In this document: piece by piece, positions 22,140-31,690 of the stretch
How the letters are laid out: every line of letters starts with the position of its first letter
Numbering within the stretch: position 1 is the first letter of the stretch
NCBI RefSeq assembly: GCF_050753345.1
Contig: NZ_JBLZFX010000005.1
Location: 1-64,000 of the forward strand
Direction of reading: 5' to 3'
Length of the DNA: 64,000 nucleotides
Source of the DNA: Alkalinema pantanalense
GTDB taxonomy: Bacteria > Cyanobacteriota > Cyanobacteriia > Leptolyngbyales > Leptolyngbyaceae
Program-made: the position numbers and the translations under genes
The notes under the pieces: model-generated
Told to the model about the DNA's origin: nothing
The model's database searches: none
Seen by the model: only the letters and a program-made list of their open reading frames with translations

Positions 22140-25034
22140 TTAGAACTTACCTTCTATCGCATCCATACAGCGATCGCACAGTAACGGGTGTTCCTCAGCC
22201 TCTCCTACATGGGTGGAATAGTTCCAGCAGCGATCGCACTTTTGACCCTCCGCATCCGCCACCCCTAGGGAAAGCGATTCGGAACTCAGTGCATACTTCA
22301 TGCCTGCAATCCGATCGGCACTGTCCACCAATTCCACCTGCGAAGTCAGGAATAAATAGCGCAATTCATCGACCCGATTTCCGGATTGGCTCTCCGATGG
22401 ATTTAACGTTTGCAAAACTGCTTTCCAAGCGTCATCCGCCACATAAATCAAGAGTTTTGCTTCCAACGATGAGCCAATCTCCTTAGCAGCCCGTGCCTGT
22501 TCCAGAACTTTATTAGCTTCCGTTCGCAATTCGCGCAACTTCACCCATTTCTCTGCCAGCGTCGGATTGCTCCAATGGTCTTCTAATTGCACCCAGCCCG
22601 ATTGGAAGACGGATTTGTAGGGCGTTGCATAGGGCAAAAATTGCCAGATATCTTCCGCCAGGTGGGACAACACTGGCGCGATCGCCTTGGCTAAATTCTC
22701 CAGCGCGATCGCCAGCACCGTTTGGCAGCTCCGTCGCCGTGCTGCATTGGCAGAACTGATATAAAGCCGATCCTTGGCAATGTCCAAATAGAAATTGGAC
22801 AAATCCACCACACAGAAATTCTGCACCGTTTGGAAAAAGCGCGAGAACTGGTAGGTTTCAAAGGCATCGGTTACTTCCGCAAACACTTCCGTAATGCGAT
22901 GGAGCATGTAGCGATCGAGTTCCGGCAGATCTTCATAGGGAACCGCATTCTTAGCCGGATCGAAGTCATGTAAGTTCCCCAGCAGGAAGCGAGCCGTATT
23001 GCGAATTTTGCCCCGCACATCATTCAATTGCTTCAGGATATTTTTCCCGAGGGGCATGTCATTGGTGTAGTCCACGGAGGAAATCCACAGCCGCAAAATA
23101 TCCGCCCCGTAGGGTGGTTCCTGCTGCTGATTTTTTCCGCCCTTAATCACCACCGCCGGATCAATCCCATTACCCAGGGATTTACTCATCTTGCGACCCT
23201 GTTCATCGATCGTAAATCCGTGGGTCAACACGGTCTTGTAAGGTGCATGGCCATTGACCGCTACACTAGTCAGCAAGCTGGATTGGAACCAACCCCGGTG
23301 TTGATCGGAACCCTCCAGGTAAATATCCACCGGATAGCGATCGCGCAATTCAGGCCGCGCCTGCACCACCGACGCCCAGGAAGACCCGGAATCAAACCAG
23401 ACATCCATCGTGTCAAAGCCCTTGCGGTAGGTACGACCGTTGTTACGGTACTGTGCAGGTAGCAATTCCTCCACCGTCATTTCCCACCATGCATCGGAGC
23501 CCTTTTCAGCAATAATCCCTTGAATGTGAGAAAGGGTTTCCGCTGTGATTAACGGTTCATTGGTTTCCTCGTCATAGAACACCGGAATCGGTACCCCCCA
23601 ACTGCGTTGCCGAGAAATACACCAATCCGATCGCTCCGCCACCATTGCAGTAATGCGATTTTCGCCCTGTTCTGGAATCCACTTCACTTCTTTGATGGCC
23701 TTGAGTGCCGCCTCGCGGAAGCCTTCCACCGAGGCAAACCACTGTTCCGTCGCCCGGAAAATCACGGGCTTTTTCGTCCGCCAATCGTAGGGATATTTGT
23801 GCTGGTAGGGGTCTTCTTTTAAGAGCGAACCCGCTGTTTGTAAGGCTGTCACCACCGCAGGATTCGCATCCTTCAGGACATTGAGTCCTGCAAAAGGCCC
23901 CGCTTCCTCGGTCATGTTTCCTGCATCATCCACCGGCGACAGGATCGGCAAGCCGTAGCGCTGTCCCACAAGGTAGTCTTCCTGCCCATGGCCCGGAGCC
24001 GTATGTACTAAGCCCGTCCCGGATTCTGTTGTAATGTAGTCACCCCCGATAATGATTTCACTCACGCGATCGAACAAGGGATGCTGGTACGTGCAATGCT
24101 CCAACAACTTACCCATGGTGGAAGCTTTGACCGTTAGTGTTGTGCCTAGCTTTTCCGCCAGTGTTTCTACGAGATCCTTTGCGACGATCAGGTACTTAAA
24201 CCGAGTTGGATTGTTTTTCCCCACTTCTACCACGGCATAGACTAAATCCGAATTCACGGCAACAGCCAAATTTCCTGGCAAAGTCCAAGGTGTCGTCGTC
24301 CAAATGGCGACACCCAATTCTCCCAAAAAGGGATCAAACGGGGTCTGCAAAGCAGGGGCAAGGTTCAGGACTTCAAAGGCTGCGTACAAGCTGTTGGAGG
24401 TGTGGCCCTCGGGATATTCCAGTTCCGCTTCTGCCAGGGCCGTGCGGGAACTCGGACTCCAATACACGGGCTTCAAGCCTCGGTAAATATAGCCCTTGAG
24501 AAACATTTCTCCAAAGACGCCGATCTGGGCTGCTTCGTATTGCGGATTCAGGGTGATGTAGGGATGATCCCAATCGGCCCAAACGCCGTAGCGCTTAAAG
24601 CCTTCCCGCTGGTTGTTCACGGTTTCTAGGGCAAATTCCGCTGCTTTCTTGCGCAGGGCGATCGGGGTTAAGCCTTGGCGTTCTTCCGACTTCAGTGTTT
24701 GCAACACTTTCAGCTCGATCGGTAGTCCGTGGCAATCCCACCCAGGGACAAAGCGCACTTTACGGCCATTCAAAAGCTGATACTTGTTGATGATGTCCTT
24801 GAGAATCTTATTCAGCGCATGGCCAAGGTGTAAGTCTCCATTGGCGTAGGGCGGCCCATCATGCAGCACAAAGAGCTCACCGGGATTTTCCTGGGCTAGG
24901 GTTTCGTAAATCCTCTCATCGTTCCAAAGTTTTTGAATCTCTGGCTCCCGTTTGACAGCATTCGCTCGCATGTCAAACTTTGTTTGAGGCAGATTAACGG
25001 TCTCTTTGTAGCTTCCAGGTTCGGTTAGAGCCAT
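22140..25034 (-). CDS. ileS: isoleucyl-tRNA synthetase
   Basis: A 964-residue class I synthetase charges tRNA-Ile. DGPPYANGDLHLGHALNK holds the HIGH motif and GRKMSKSLGNGIDP the KMSKS loop. The long CP1 insertion with WTTTPWTLPGN supports editing of valine. A C-terminal zinc site is present as CDRCWNYSTHVG with a second pair in LLCDRCMDAI. Length and order match the bacterial type. The ATG at 25034 gives MALTEPGSYKETVNLP, a normal start. The gene is followed by a terminator and stands alone. Confidence 0.98.
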   Translation of the reverse strand: MALTEPGSYKETVNLPQTKFDMRANAVKREPEIQKLWNDERIYETLAQENPGELFVLHDGPPYANGDLHLGHALNKILKDIINKYQLLNGRKVRFVPGWDCHGLPIELKVLQTLKSEERQGLTPIALRKKAAEFALETVNNQREGFKRYGVWADWDHPYITLNPQYEAAQIGVFGEMFLKGYIYRGLKPVYWSPSSRTALAEAELEYPEGHTSNSLYAAFEVLNLAPALQTPFDPFLGELGVAIWTTTPWTLPGNLAVAVNSDLVYAVVEVGKNNPTRFKYLIVAKDLVETLAEKLGTTLTVKASTMGKLLEHCTYQHPLFDRVSEIIIGGDYITTESGTGLVHTAPGHGQEDYLVGQRYGLPILSPVDDAGNMTEEAGPFAGLNVLKDANPAVVTALQTAGSLLKEDPYQHKYPYDWRTKKPVIFRATEQWFASVEGFREAALKAIKEVKWIPEQGENRITAMVAERSDWCISRQRSWGVPIPVFYDEETNEPLITAETLSHIQGIIAEKGSDAWWEMTVEELLPAQYRNNGRTYRKGFDTMDVWFDSGSSWASVVQARPELRDRYPVDIYLEGSDQHRGWFQSSLLTSVAVNGHAPYKTVLTHGFTIDEQGRKMSKSLGNGIDPAVVIKGGKNQQQEPPYGADILRLWISSVDYTNDMPLGKNILKQLNDVRGKIRNTARFLLGNLHDFDPAKNAVPYEDLPELDRYMLHRITEVFAEVTDAFETYQFSRFFQTVQNFCVVDLSNFYLDIAKDRLYISSANAARRRSCQTVLAIALENLAKAIAPVLSHLAEDIWQFLPYATPYKSVFQSGWVQLEDHWSNPTLAEKWVKLRELRTEANKVLEQARAAKEIGSSLEAKLLIYVADDAWKAVLQTLNPSESQSGNRVDELRYLFLTSQVELVDSADRIAGMKYALSSESLSLGVADAEGQKCDRCWNYSTHVGEAEEHPLLCDRCMDAIEGKF

Positions 25035-25664
25035 GATTCCAAGAAATGTAAGAGTGGCGTGAGCGGGGTGTATGGGTACCGGAGGGGCAGATAGGGGGCA
25101 GAGATGCCGAATCCCCTCCCAAACTCCAGCGATCGCAGATACAAAAGTCTTGATACTCCCACAGTTTAGACATTATTGACAACTGGGGGGGGTCGCCGCA
25201 AGGGATTGAGAGACTTGGGCTGGAAGCTATATCTGGGAGGCCAAGGTTTCTCTGTGGCATTGTCTCGGTGAGACTAGTGCTTCTCAAGTCCTTCTCAGTA
25301 CCGTTACCACTGGAATCCATCGGAAATAAAGTTAGAACTTGGATCCTGGGTCAGATGTCAATAATAGTTAACAAATCCCGACAAACCTCTTGACAGAAAC
25401 CGCCACATAGTAGATGCGGCAAGAGTTTTACAAATCTGAGTAGCAATATTACAAAATGTTTCAGACTCAAGGGAGTGAACCTCGTCATGCCGCAAAATTG
25501 GTTCTGGAAGGTCGCTAGTCCAGAAACTGATAGAGCCAAAGGTTGCCAGATGGGCGCTTCAGGCATGATGTCAGATCCTGTACTCGCCCAGCCTTGGGAG
25601 CCATTTGGGGAACTCCTTTTTTAGACAAAATTTTTGGTTACAGATCTTTTGGAGGAATCCATCC
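25035..25664. other. spacer between divergent ileS and apcA
   Basis: No credible gene is seen in this 630-bp gap. It must contain the ileS promoter and the apcABC promoter with a leader probably hundreds of nucleotides long, as is common for phycobilisome operons. A TTGACA at 25390-25395 is a possible -35, but no well-spaced -10 is obvious. The last bases hold the apcA ribosome-binding site GGAGG. Confidence 0.5.
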
Positions 25665-26150
25665 ATGAGTATTGTCACGAAGTCTATCGTGAATGCAGAT
25701 GCTGAGGCTCGTTACCTCAGCCCTGGTGAGCTGGATCGCATCAAGAGCTTCGTTGCTTCTGGCGCAAGCCGCCTGCGGATCGCTGAAGCCCTTGGTGGTG
25801 CTCGTGAGCGCATCGTGAAGCAAGCAGGTGATGCACTGTTTCAAAAGCGTCCTGATGTTGTTTCTCCTGGTGGAAACGCATACGGCGAAGAAATGACTGC
25901 TACCTGCCTTCGTGACCTTGATTACTATCTGCGCCTCGTGACCTACGGTGTAGTTTCCGGCGACGTTACCCCGATCGAAGAAATCGGTATCGTGGGTGCG
26001 AAGGAAATGTACAAGTCTCTGGGTACTCCAATTGATGCATTGGTGGAAGGTGTTCGTGGCCTGAAGACCGCTGCTAGCTCCTTGCTTTCCGGTGAAGATG
26101 CTGCTGAAGCTGGCGCATATTTCGACTACGTGATCGGTGCGCTGCAATAG
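25665..26150 (+). CDS. apcA: allophycocyanin alpha subunit
   Basis: The 161-residue product from the ATG at 25665 (GGAGG 10 bases upstream) begins MSIVTKSIVNADAEARYLSPGELDRIKSF. An in-frame extension to 25605 is not family-like. The bilin-binding Cys lies in MTATCLRDLDYYLRLVTYG. ApcA pairs with ApcB into the trimers that build the phycobilisome core. The operon continues with apcB (118 bp) and apcC (366 bp). The usual upstream neighbour apcE is missing from this locus. Confidence 0.98.
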   Translation: MSIVTKSIVNADAEARYLSPGELDRIKSFVASGASRLRIAEALGGARERIVKQAGDALFQKRPDVVSPGGNAYGEEMTATCLRDLDYYLRLVTYGVVSGDVTPIEEIGIVGAKEMYKSLGTPIDALVEGVRGLKTAASSLLSGEDAAEAGAYFDYVIGALQ

Positions 26151-26268
26151 AAACTGGTGAGAAGTCAAGGCCGAGAGTGTAGAATCATCTATCCCTCGAT
26201 ACCTTTTAAGACTTAACACTCTTGAATTCAGCTCGACACATAACGACCACCTTAAGGAATCAAAGATC

Positions 26269-26757
26269 ATGGCACAAGACGCAATTACCGCTGTTATTAA
26301 TTCTTCCGACGTCCAAGGGAAGTATTTAGATGGTGCTTCATTGGATAAGCTGAAAGCTTACTTTGCAACTGGTGAACTGCGTGTACGTGCAGCAGGAACC
26401 ATCTCGGCTAACGCTGCTGCAATTGTAAAGGAAGCAGTTGCTAAGTCTCTGCTGTATTCTGACACCACCCGTCCCGGTGGCAACATGTACACCACCCGCC
26501 GCTACGCAGCTTGCATCCGCGACTTGGATTACTACCTGCGCTATGCAACCTACGCAATGCTGGCTGGTGACCCCTCCATCTTGGATGAGCGTGTTCTGAA
26601 CGGCTTGAAAGAAACCTACAGCTCCCTGGGTGTACCCGTCGGTTCCACCGTGGGTGCTATCCAAGCAATCAAGGAAGTAGCTGCTTCCCTAATTGGTGCT
26701 GATGCTGGAAAAGAACTTGGTGTATACCTCGACTACATCAGCTCTGGCTTGAGCTAG
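26269..26757 (+). CDS. apcB: allophycocyanin beta subunit
   Basis: The 162-residue phycobiliprotein begins MAQDAITAVINSSDVQGKYLD. It has the chromophore region YTTRRYAACIRDLDYYLRYATYAM with its bilin Cys, and the Asn in TRPGGNMY that is methylated in beta subunits. It forms the alpha-beta monomer with ApcA. AAGGAATC precedes the start. Codon use is visibly biased to a few codons, as expected for a highly expressed gene. It lies between apcA and apcC. Confidence 0.98.
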   Translation: MAQDAITAVINSSDVQGKYLDGASLDKLKAYFATGELRVRAAGTISANAAAIVKEAVAKSLLYSDTTRPGGNMYTTRRYAACIRDLDYYLRYATYAMLAGDPSILDERVLNGLKETYSSLGVPVGSTVGAIQAIKEVAASLIGADAGKELGVYLDYISSGLS

Positions 26758-27123
26758 TTCCGTTAATAAACGGTACAAGGTTGATAGGTAAATCAGTTGT
26801 GGGCTTAGAAGTTTGCTTTGCTCAGATCTGGTAACCCTATAGCTTTCCTAGGAGCCAGGAGTCAGGTTTAGCTCGTCGAAGGCTGGTTATATTCTGGTTT
26901 TAGCGATCTAAGTCTGGGTCTTGGCTTCTTAGCATCTAGGAAAGTAATGTCTTGAATTTTGCAATCTCCTTTGGAGAAGTTGCGCGATCGCTTCCTGGGC
27001 TATTTACCGTGAGCGCTTGCGTTTTGAGAAATTGCATAAATTTGCCCTATTGACAGTGAAGAGTCTAGGGCACAACATTTTAGATCTAGGCTTGCTTAGG
27101 TTGGCATTAGGAGAGATAAATCC

Positions 27124-27327
27124 ATGAGAATGTTCAAGGTTACCGCTTGCGTTCCTAGCCAGACGCGCATTCGCACCCAGCGGGAATTGCAAAATACCTT
27201 CTTCACCAAGTTGGTTCCCTACGAGAACTGGTTTAAGGAGCAGCAACGCATCCAAAAAATGGGCGGCAAAATTGTGAAAGTTGAACTTTCCACCGGAAAG
27301 CCCGGAACCAATACTGGACTAGCGTAA
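27124..27327 (+). CDS. apcC: phycobilisome core linker ApcC (7.8 kDa)
   Basis: The 67-residue basic CpcD-type linker reads MRMFKVTACVPSQTRIRTQRELQNTFFTKLVPYENWFKEQQRI. ApcC caps the ends of the core cylinders inside the allophycocyanin trimer. The gene follows apcB after a long 366-bp spacer that may hold a processing site or internal promoter; nothing else coding is seen there. A GGAGAG ribosome-binding site precedes the ATG. A strong terminator follows at 27396-27420. Confidence 0.97.
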   Translation: MRMFKVTACVPSQTRIRTQRELQNTFFTKLVPYENWFKEQQRIQKMGGKIVKVELSTGKPGTNTGLA

Positions 27328-27395
27328 TAATGCTCTATGCCACAACTACATTTGTAACTCATTTGTGAGGGGTGGCTCTGAGTATCAAGACTGTT

Positions 27396-27420
27396 GGAGG
27401 CTCTCATTGCCTCCTTTTTT
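27396..27420 (+). terminator. terminator of the apcABC operon
   Basis: GGAGGC (27396-27401), a 7-nt loop, GCCTCC (27409-27414) and then six T residues form a textbook intrinsic terminator about 70 nt after apcC. Confidence 0.9.
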
Positions 27421-27713
27421 ATTTGATTATTTTTGTTGGATTATTTTGTTGGGTTATTTCTATTGCGTTGAATTTTTTATTGGACTGTTTTTATTGCATT
27501 GAGTTTTCAGGTTGAGTGTGTGCTCATCAATTGGGCTATGTGCTACTGCATGATGGCAGAAGAATAAACTGAGATGCTTGTATTGCAAGGGTTTTGCTCT
27601 CTTGTCATTTGCAGATTCCTAAAACTAGAAATTTCTGCTACGCAAGGGCTTCAGAATTTGCTTCAGAGGGAGTGACAAAAGAGGAATCAATAAACTCAAC
27701 TTGCCAATAAAAC
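27421..27713. other. A+T-rich spacer without visible gene
   Basis: The first 90 bases are T-rich with repeated TTATT/TTGGA words. Near 27692-27726 the phrase CTCAACTTGCCAATAAA occurs in two tandem copies. No coding region is supported. Confidence 0.5.
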
Positions 27714-27881
27714 TCAACTTGCCAATAAAAAAGAGAGGCCGTTGACCTCTCCTTCGTGACCCTTTAGCTTCTTGCGGAGCATTTGGGTTTGTTTCTTGAT
27801 TTGTCGCTGCCTAGCAGAACTCCGTTTACCTTTATCATTGCGTCCCTCTCGTCGAGGGGATTCCCATCGCTTGAGCCTCAT
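27714..27881 (-). CDS. possible 55-residue very basic protein
   Basis: The ATG at 27881 follows AGGTAGGTGA with good spacing. The product begins MRLKRWESPRREGRNDKGKR and continues with SSARQRQIKKQTQMLRKKL. About one third of its residues are Arg or Lys, like small ribosome-associated proteins. A terminator-like hairpin (27727-27751) lies inside the last codons, so the frame ends past its own terminator, which is unusual. I do not recognise the family. Start signal and composition are the main support. Confidence 0.45.
   Translation of the reverse strand: MRLKRWESPRREGRNDKGKRSSARQRQIKKQTQMLRKKLKGHEGEVNGLSFLLAS
27727..27751 (-). terminator. hairpin with T-run on the minus strand
   Basis: GAGAGG and CCTCTC arms (27733-27738 and 27746-27751, extendable inward) are followed on the minus strand by a run of six T. 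It fits an intrinsic terminator for the small basic gene. Confidence 0.65.
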
Positions 27882-28074
27882 AGTTCACCTACCTATTGCT
27901 ATAACAATATACTACCAACATACTACAGGAATTGTCCAGTCTGTTCGTGCACATACACCGATCGCTTTCCACGATTAACTTGGCTCGATCGCCAAATACA
28001 ACAGAAGAAAGACTGACTCCAGAAGCTTGTGAACGATGCCACCTGAAGTGTGATTTGAAGATTTTTATAAAGTA

Positions 28075-28157
28075 TGGGCGAGGAGAGACTCGAACTCTCA
28101 TGCCTTTGCGGGCGGCAGATTTTGAGTCTGCTGCGTCTACCATTTCGCCACTCGCCC
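28075..28157 (-). tRNA. tRNA-Leu (anticodon CAA)
   Basis: An 83-nt class II tRNA. Acceptor arms GGGCGAG and CTCGCCC pair, the anticodon loop CTCAAAA sits between GCAGA and TCTGC, a long variable arm is present, and the T arm reads GAGTTCGAGTCTC. Anticodon CAA reads UUG. The 3' CCA is not encoded; discriminator base is A. Confidence 0.95.
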
Positions 28158-28247
28158 GAGTTGCGTTCCCTTACTATAGCCTAAGCTTTTGACAGAAGCA
28201 ACTATTGACTACAAAATTGACTGGCTTAGAGATGATTAGCTGAGAAT

Positions 28248-29129
28248 TTACCAATTCCGCCAGCCGCCCTTGACCTCATTCGTTGTGCCTGGGGACTGCT
28301 GTAACAAGGTTTGATATTCCACGCTATTGCCCCAGCGATCGACTTCCCGAGCCCGTAGGACTGGCAGCGGATGGGTGAGTTGGCTAGTTTGCAGTTCCTG
28401 TAGCATCTGACCCAATGGGGTTTGACTGGCCTTGTCGTAATCCCTGGCTTGGGCAATAAATGCCTCCAAATTGAGTTGGTTTACTAAAGAAGGCGAGCCC
28501 CCGGTTAATTTCATTAGAACAGACATCATCACAGTCGGATCTTGGGTCGCTAAGAGAGCGGCCCGATCGCAGGTAAATTCAGCACAGCGAACCCAATGCA
28601 AGATTTGGGCTTGCATACTTTGGGCAATAACAGTTCCCCAGGAGGGCAGCTGACTTGCAGCCAAAATCAGTAGATTGGCTAAGGTTAAATACACTCCATG
28701 CTCGCATTTCAGGTGACCCAATTCGTGGGCCAACACTGCCTGCACTTCCTGGGGGGTTAATAGTTCCAGTAGGGCTGTGTGCACCACAATGAAAGGTTGC
28801 TTGCCCCGCATGGCCATGGTGTAGGCATTGGGTACCGGATGCTGACGCACGTAAAATTGAGGGGGCTCTAAATCCAGAATCTGGCAAGCTTCCAGTAAAA
28901 GCTGATGGAACTCTGGCAACTGAACAGCACTGACCTGAATGCTGGAGGCTAGATTTTCCATGTAAAAAAATTGTTCTGCGACGTCGCCTAACAACGTTCG
29001 TACCAGAACATCCATTCCCAGCAGCTGTTTTAGCTGATTTGTTGCTTCTAGATCGAGTGGATGACGAAATTGCTGGGCTTTGAGACCACGTAACGTTTTT
29101 TTGTTAGATAACTTCTGGTGAGACAACAT
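28248..29129 (-). CDS. M48-family zinc metalloprotease
   Basis: The 293-residue protein carries VLAHELGHLKCEHG, the HExxH zinc site of M48 (HtpX/Ste24) peptidases, with a downstream CAEFTCDRAALLA segment that provides the third zinc ligand Glu. NAYTMAMRGKQPFIVVHTALLELL precedes the site as in the family. One hydrophobic segment (GVYLTLANLLILAASQLPSWGTVIA) follows the zinc helix, but the four-helix membrane layout of HtpX is absent, so it may be peripheral. The ATG at 29129 with GAGGAATT upstream is preferred over the adjacent TTG. Substrates are unknown; the family handles membrane protein quality control. Confidence 0.88.
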   Translation of the reverse strand: MLSHQKLSNKKTLRGLKAQQFRHPLDLEATNQLKQLLGMDVLVRTLLGDVAEQFFYMENLASSIQVSAVQLPEFHQLLLEACQILDLEPPQFYVRQHPVPNAYTMAMRGKQPFIVVHTALLELLTPQEVQAVLAHELGHLKCEHGVYLTLANLLILAASQLPSWGTVIAQSMQAQILHWVRCAEFTCDRAALLATQDPTVMMSVLMKLTGGSPSLVNQLNLEAFIAQARDYDKASQTPLGQMLQELQTSQLTHPLPVLRAREVDRWGNSVEYQTLLQQSPGTTNEVKGGWRNW

Positions 29130-29650
29130 CAAAATTCCTCTATGACCGCGATCCAGTTAAAACCAGCGCGATCGTGAATGCTGTAAACCTAGCCTAGATC
29201 ATTACTGGGACTCTGGGTTCTAGAGGGACGATGTAGGGATAGCAATATTAGGGATAGCAATCTGCGAAAAAGGCTATTAATCCTGACTGAACGGCACAAT
29301 TCCCCACAGTCTTGTCTGATCTTCTGGTTCGTCCCATTTTTATCTTGGCTATTCCATTTCGGTGTCAAACGAGTGGGGTTAGACAAGTGGGGTTAGAACA
29401 AGTGGGCTTATCGCTTAGGGCAGCTTAGATCAAACTTGGCGGTGAGGAAATGGCCCTAGAGAGCACAATAAAGGGAGTAGATGAACAGAACTTTGGGACA
29501 TTTAGTCAATGCCAATCGGAAGGTTAAGAGAACCCACAAATCAGGCGGAAGAGCCTAGATCCTACCAATGACTCCTCTGCCCAGTGGGTTGCTGATCAGG
29601 TGAGCGATCGAAGCTTCAAACGACCACTCCTAGCAAGATCTTGGCGTTAA
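29130..29650. other. spacer without supported gene
   Basis: This 520-bp gap holds short direct repeats of GTGGGGTTAGACAA type near 29371-29405 and a 25-codon frame at 29481-29558 with a GGGAG site upstream, which I do not consider proven. No RNA gene was recognised. Confidence 0.4.
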
Positions 29651-31036
29651 TTACGCCTGGGGATCTGTTTCTTGATCACCGTTTTTCAGGTCCTCTGGCA
29701 CGTAAGCACGAACCAGGTTGGCACCCAGTTTCTGGAACTTTTCTTCAAGGCGATCGTACCCCCGATCCAAGTGATGCAACCCGTGAATAGTCGTTTTGCC
29801 TTCTGCGGCCAGCCCTGCAATCACCAAGGCGGCAGAAGCACGCAAATCTGTTGCCATGACGGGTGCGCCCGAGAGCATCGGTACACCTCGGACGATCGCG
29901 ATATTGCCTTTAACGCGGATATCTGCCCCCATGCGGTTCAATTCCGCCACATGTTGCAAACGATTCTCAAACAGAGTCTCTGTAATCACGCTGTTTCCCT
30001 CTGCCAAAGTCAGCAGCGACATAAACGGCGCTTGTACATCCGTTGGGAAGCCTGGGTGGGGTAAGGTCTCAATATCCGTACCGCGATAGGTTGCTGTGGG
30101 ATGTACCCGCACATGGGTGGGTGTCTCCATGGTGTACCCAATGCCAATTTCCCGCAACTTTGCTAGGACGGGGGTGAGATGATCTGGCACGATCGGCCCC
30201 ACTAGAATCTCTGACCGAGTGATGGCACCCGCCAAAATAAAAGTCGAGGCTTCAATGCGATCGGGGATCACGGAGTAGTCGGCCCCGTGCATTTTTTCCA
30301 CTCCTTCGACCACAATGCGTTTTGTGCCCGCTCCAACAATTTTGGCCCCCATGGCATTGCAGAAGTTGGCCAAATCGACAATTTCTGGCTCTTGGGCTGC
30401 GTTTTCAATAATGGTTTCCCCGTCGGCCAGGGTCGCTGCCATCATGATGTTTTCGGTGGCCCCCACACTGGGAAAATCGAGATAGACGCGAGCGCCCTTC
30501 AGACGCCGTCCATTCTTGACGTAGGCATGAACCACCCCATGCTCAATGTGCACCTCGGCTCCTAGGGCTTGGAGGCCGCGTACATGCAGATCTACAGGCC
30601 GATCACCGATTGAGCAACCTCCGGGTAACGGAATCCGCGCAGTGCCCATGCGAGTTAACAAAGACCCCATGATGAAAAAGCTCGCCCTCATTTTACTGAC
30701 GAGTTCATAGGGGGCTTCTGCGTTCGTCAGATTCGATGCATCAAATTCAACCGCATCCTGATCTCGGCTGACTTTGACTCCGAGAGATGCCAAAATGTCA
30801 CTCATTCGGGTGACATCCAGCAAAGAGGGAACATTGCGCAGCCGGCAAGATTCTGAACAAAGTAAGGTTCCTGCCATGAGAACTAGGGCAGAATTTTTTG
30901 CACCGCTAATTGTTACATGACCGCTGAGTGACTGACCACCAACCACTTCAAGCACCGCTTGGCTTGTTTTGGAATTGATGGGAGATTGGGATAGACGAGA
31001 TGCCACAGTAATGGGACTACCCTCCTGGGTTAACAT
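29651..31036 (-). CDS. murA: UDP-N-acetylglucosamine 1-carboxyvinyltransferase
   Basis: The 461-residue enzyme transfers enolpyruvate from PEP to UDP-GlcNAc in the first committed step of peptidoglycan synthesis. GHVTISGAKNSALVLMA is the N-terminal signature. The catalytic Cys of the fosfomycin-binding loop is present in PLPGGCSIGDRPVDLH. DRIEASTFILAGAI and DLRASAALVIAGLAAEG complete the family pattern. About 30 extra N-terminal residues precede the usual core. It is transcribed away from the tRNA-Leu at 31243 and is probably monocistronic. Confidence 0.97.
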   Translation of the reverse strand: MLTQEGSPITVASRLSQSPINSKTSQAVLEVVGGQSLSGHVTISGAKNSALVLMAGTLLCSESCRLRNVPSLLDVTRMSDILASLGVKVSRDQDAVEFDASNLTNAEAPYELVSKMRASFFIMGSLLTRMGTARIPLPGGCSIGDRPVDLHVRGLQALGAEVHIEHGVVHAYVKNGRRLKGARVYLDFPSVGATENIMMAATLADGETIIENAAQEPEIVDLANFCNAMGAKIVGAGTKRIVVEGVEKMHGADYSVIPDRIEASTFILAGAITRSEILVGPIVPDHLTPVLAKLREIGIGYTMETPTHVRVHPTATYRGTDIETLPHPGFPTDVQAPFMSLLTLAEGNSVITETLFENRLQHVAELNRMGADIRVKGNIAIVRGVPMLSGAPVMATDLRASAALVIAGLAAEGKTTIHGLHHLDRGYDRLEEKFQKLGANLVRAYVPEDLKNGDQETDPQA

Positions 31037-31242
31037 TTCGAAAAACTTGTAAAGTTGGTTCCGATTCTACCTGAAAGTTTTTTTATGTCTAGCCTATATA
31101 GCTACAGTGCATTTCTGATGAGGATAAAGCAGTTCGGATACAACTCAAAAGTATTTCCGCGATGGGCTTGACAAATCAGGGATTTTTCGTGAGAATAAAG
31201 AACATTGTGAGTGACAGAAATCACTTCTCTATACCTTAATAA

Positions 31243-31326
31243 GCGGAACTGGCGGAATTGGTAGACGCGCTAGATTCAGGTTCTAGTGTTCGCAAGGACT
31301 TCCGGGTTCAAGTCCCGGGTTCCGCA
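31243..31326 (+). tRNA. tRNA-Leu (anticodon CAG)
   Basis: An 84-nt class II tRNA. Arms GCGGAAC and GTTCCGC form the acceptor, the anticodon loop TTCAGGT is framed by CTAGA and TCTAG, the variable arm is long, and the T arm is CCGGGTTCAAGTCCCGG. Anticodon CAG reads CUG. A terminator follows 22 nt downstream. Confidence 0.96.
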
Positions 31327-31348
31327 TTAAAGTCAAGTTTACCCAACA

Positions 31349-31377
31349 GCTACTCAAATCTATCGAGTAGCTTTTTT
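31349..31377 (+). terminator. terminator after tRNA-Leu
   Basis: GCTACTC (31349-31355) and GAGTAGC (31365-31371) pair and are followed by six T. Confidence 0.9.
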
Positions 31378-31690
31378 AATAGAAATTTTTTGAATGGATA
31401 GAGATTTAAGTTTTTAATGGTACTTAGACCGTCAACTTGAATTGGCTAATCACTAATCACTAATTGACTAATCCCTGATCGATCCTAGCGAGTTTAATGT
31501 TGGTTGATTCGGTAGCCTAAAACAGGATGGATAGATCTTCATCAAGCCTCAGTCTTTTGTTGTCAAGATTGTGAGTCTGTCTGTTTGAGGCGTTGCCTGG
31601 ATCTATTGGGCCTATAGGTCATTGGGGCTATAGGTTATGTCTTGAGCTTATTTTTATGTCTTGCCAGTTTTGTCAGGAGCTTCGATCGCT
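31378..31690. other. spacer before the SpoU methyltransferase gene
   Basis: This gap of about 310 bp is A+T-rich at first, with the repeated words CACTAATCACTAATTGACTAAT near 31450 and GGGCCTATAGGTCATTGGGGC near 31607. No gene is supported. Confidence 0.45.

Noticed and set aside
25638..26270. 210-codon frame antisense to apcA
   Set aside because: It overlaps a certain gene and has no domain or initiation signal.
29481..29558. 25-codon frame with GGGAG upstream, product MNRTLGHLVNANRKVKRTHK and five more residues
   Set aside because: The start signal is good, but the frame is too short to support without homologues or expression data.
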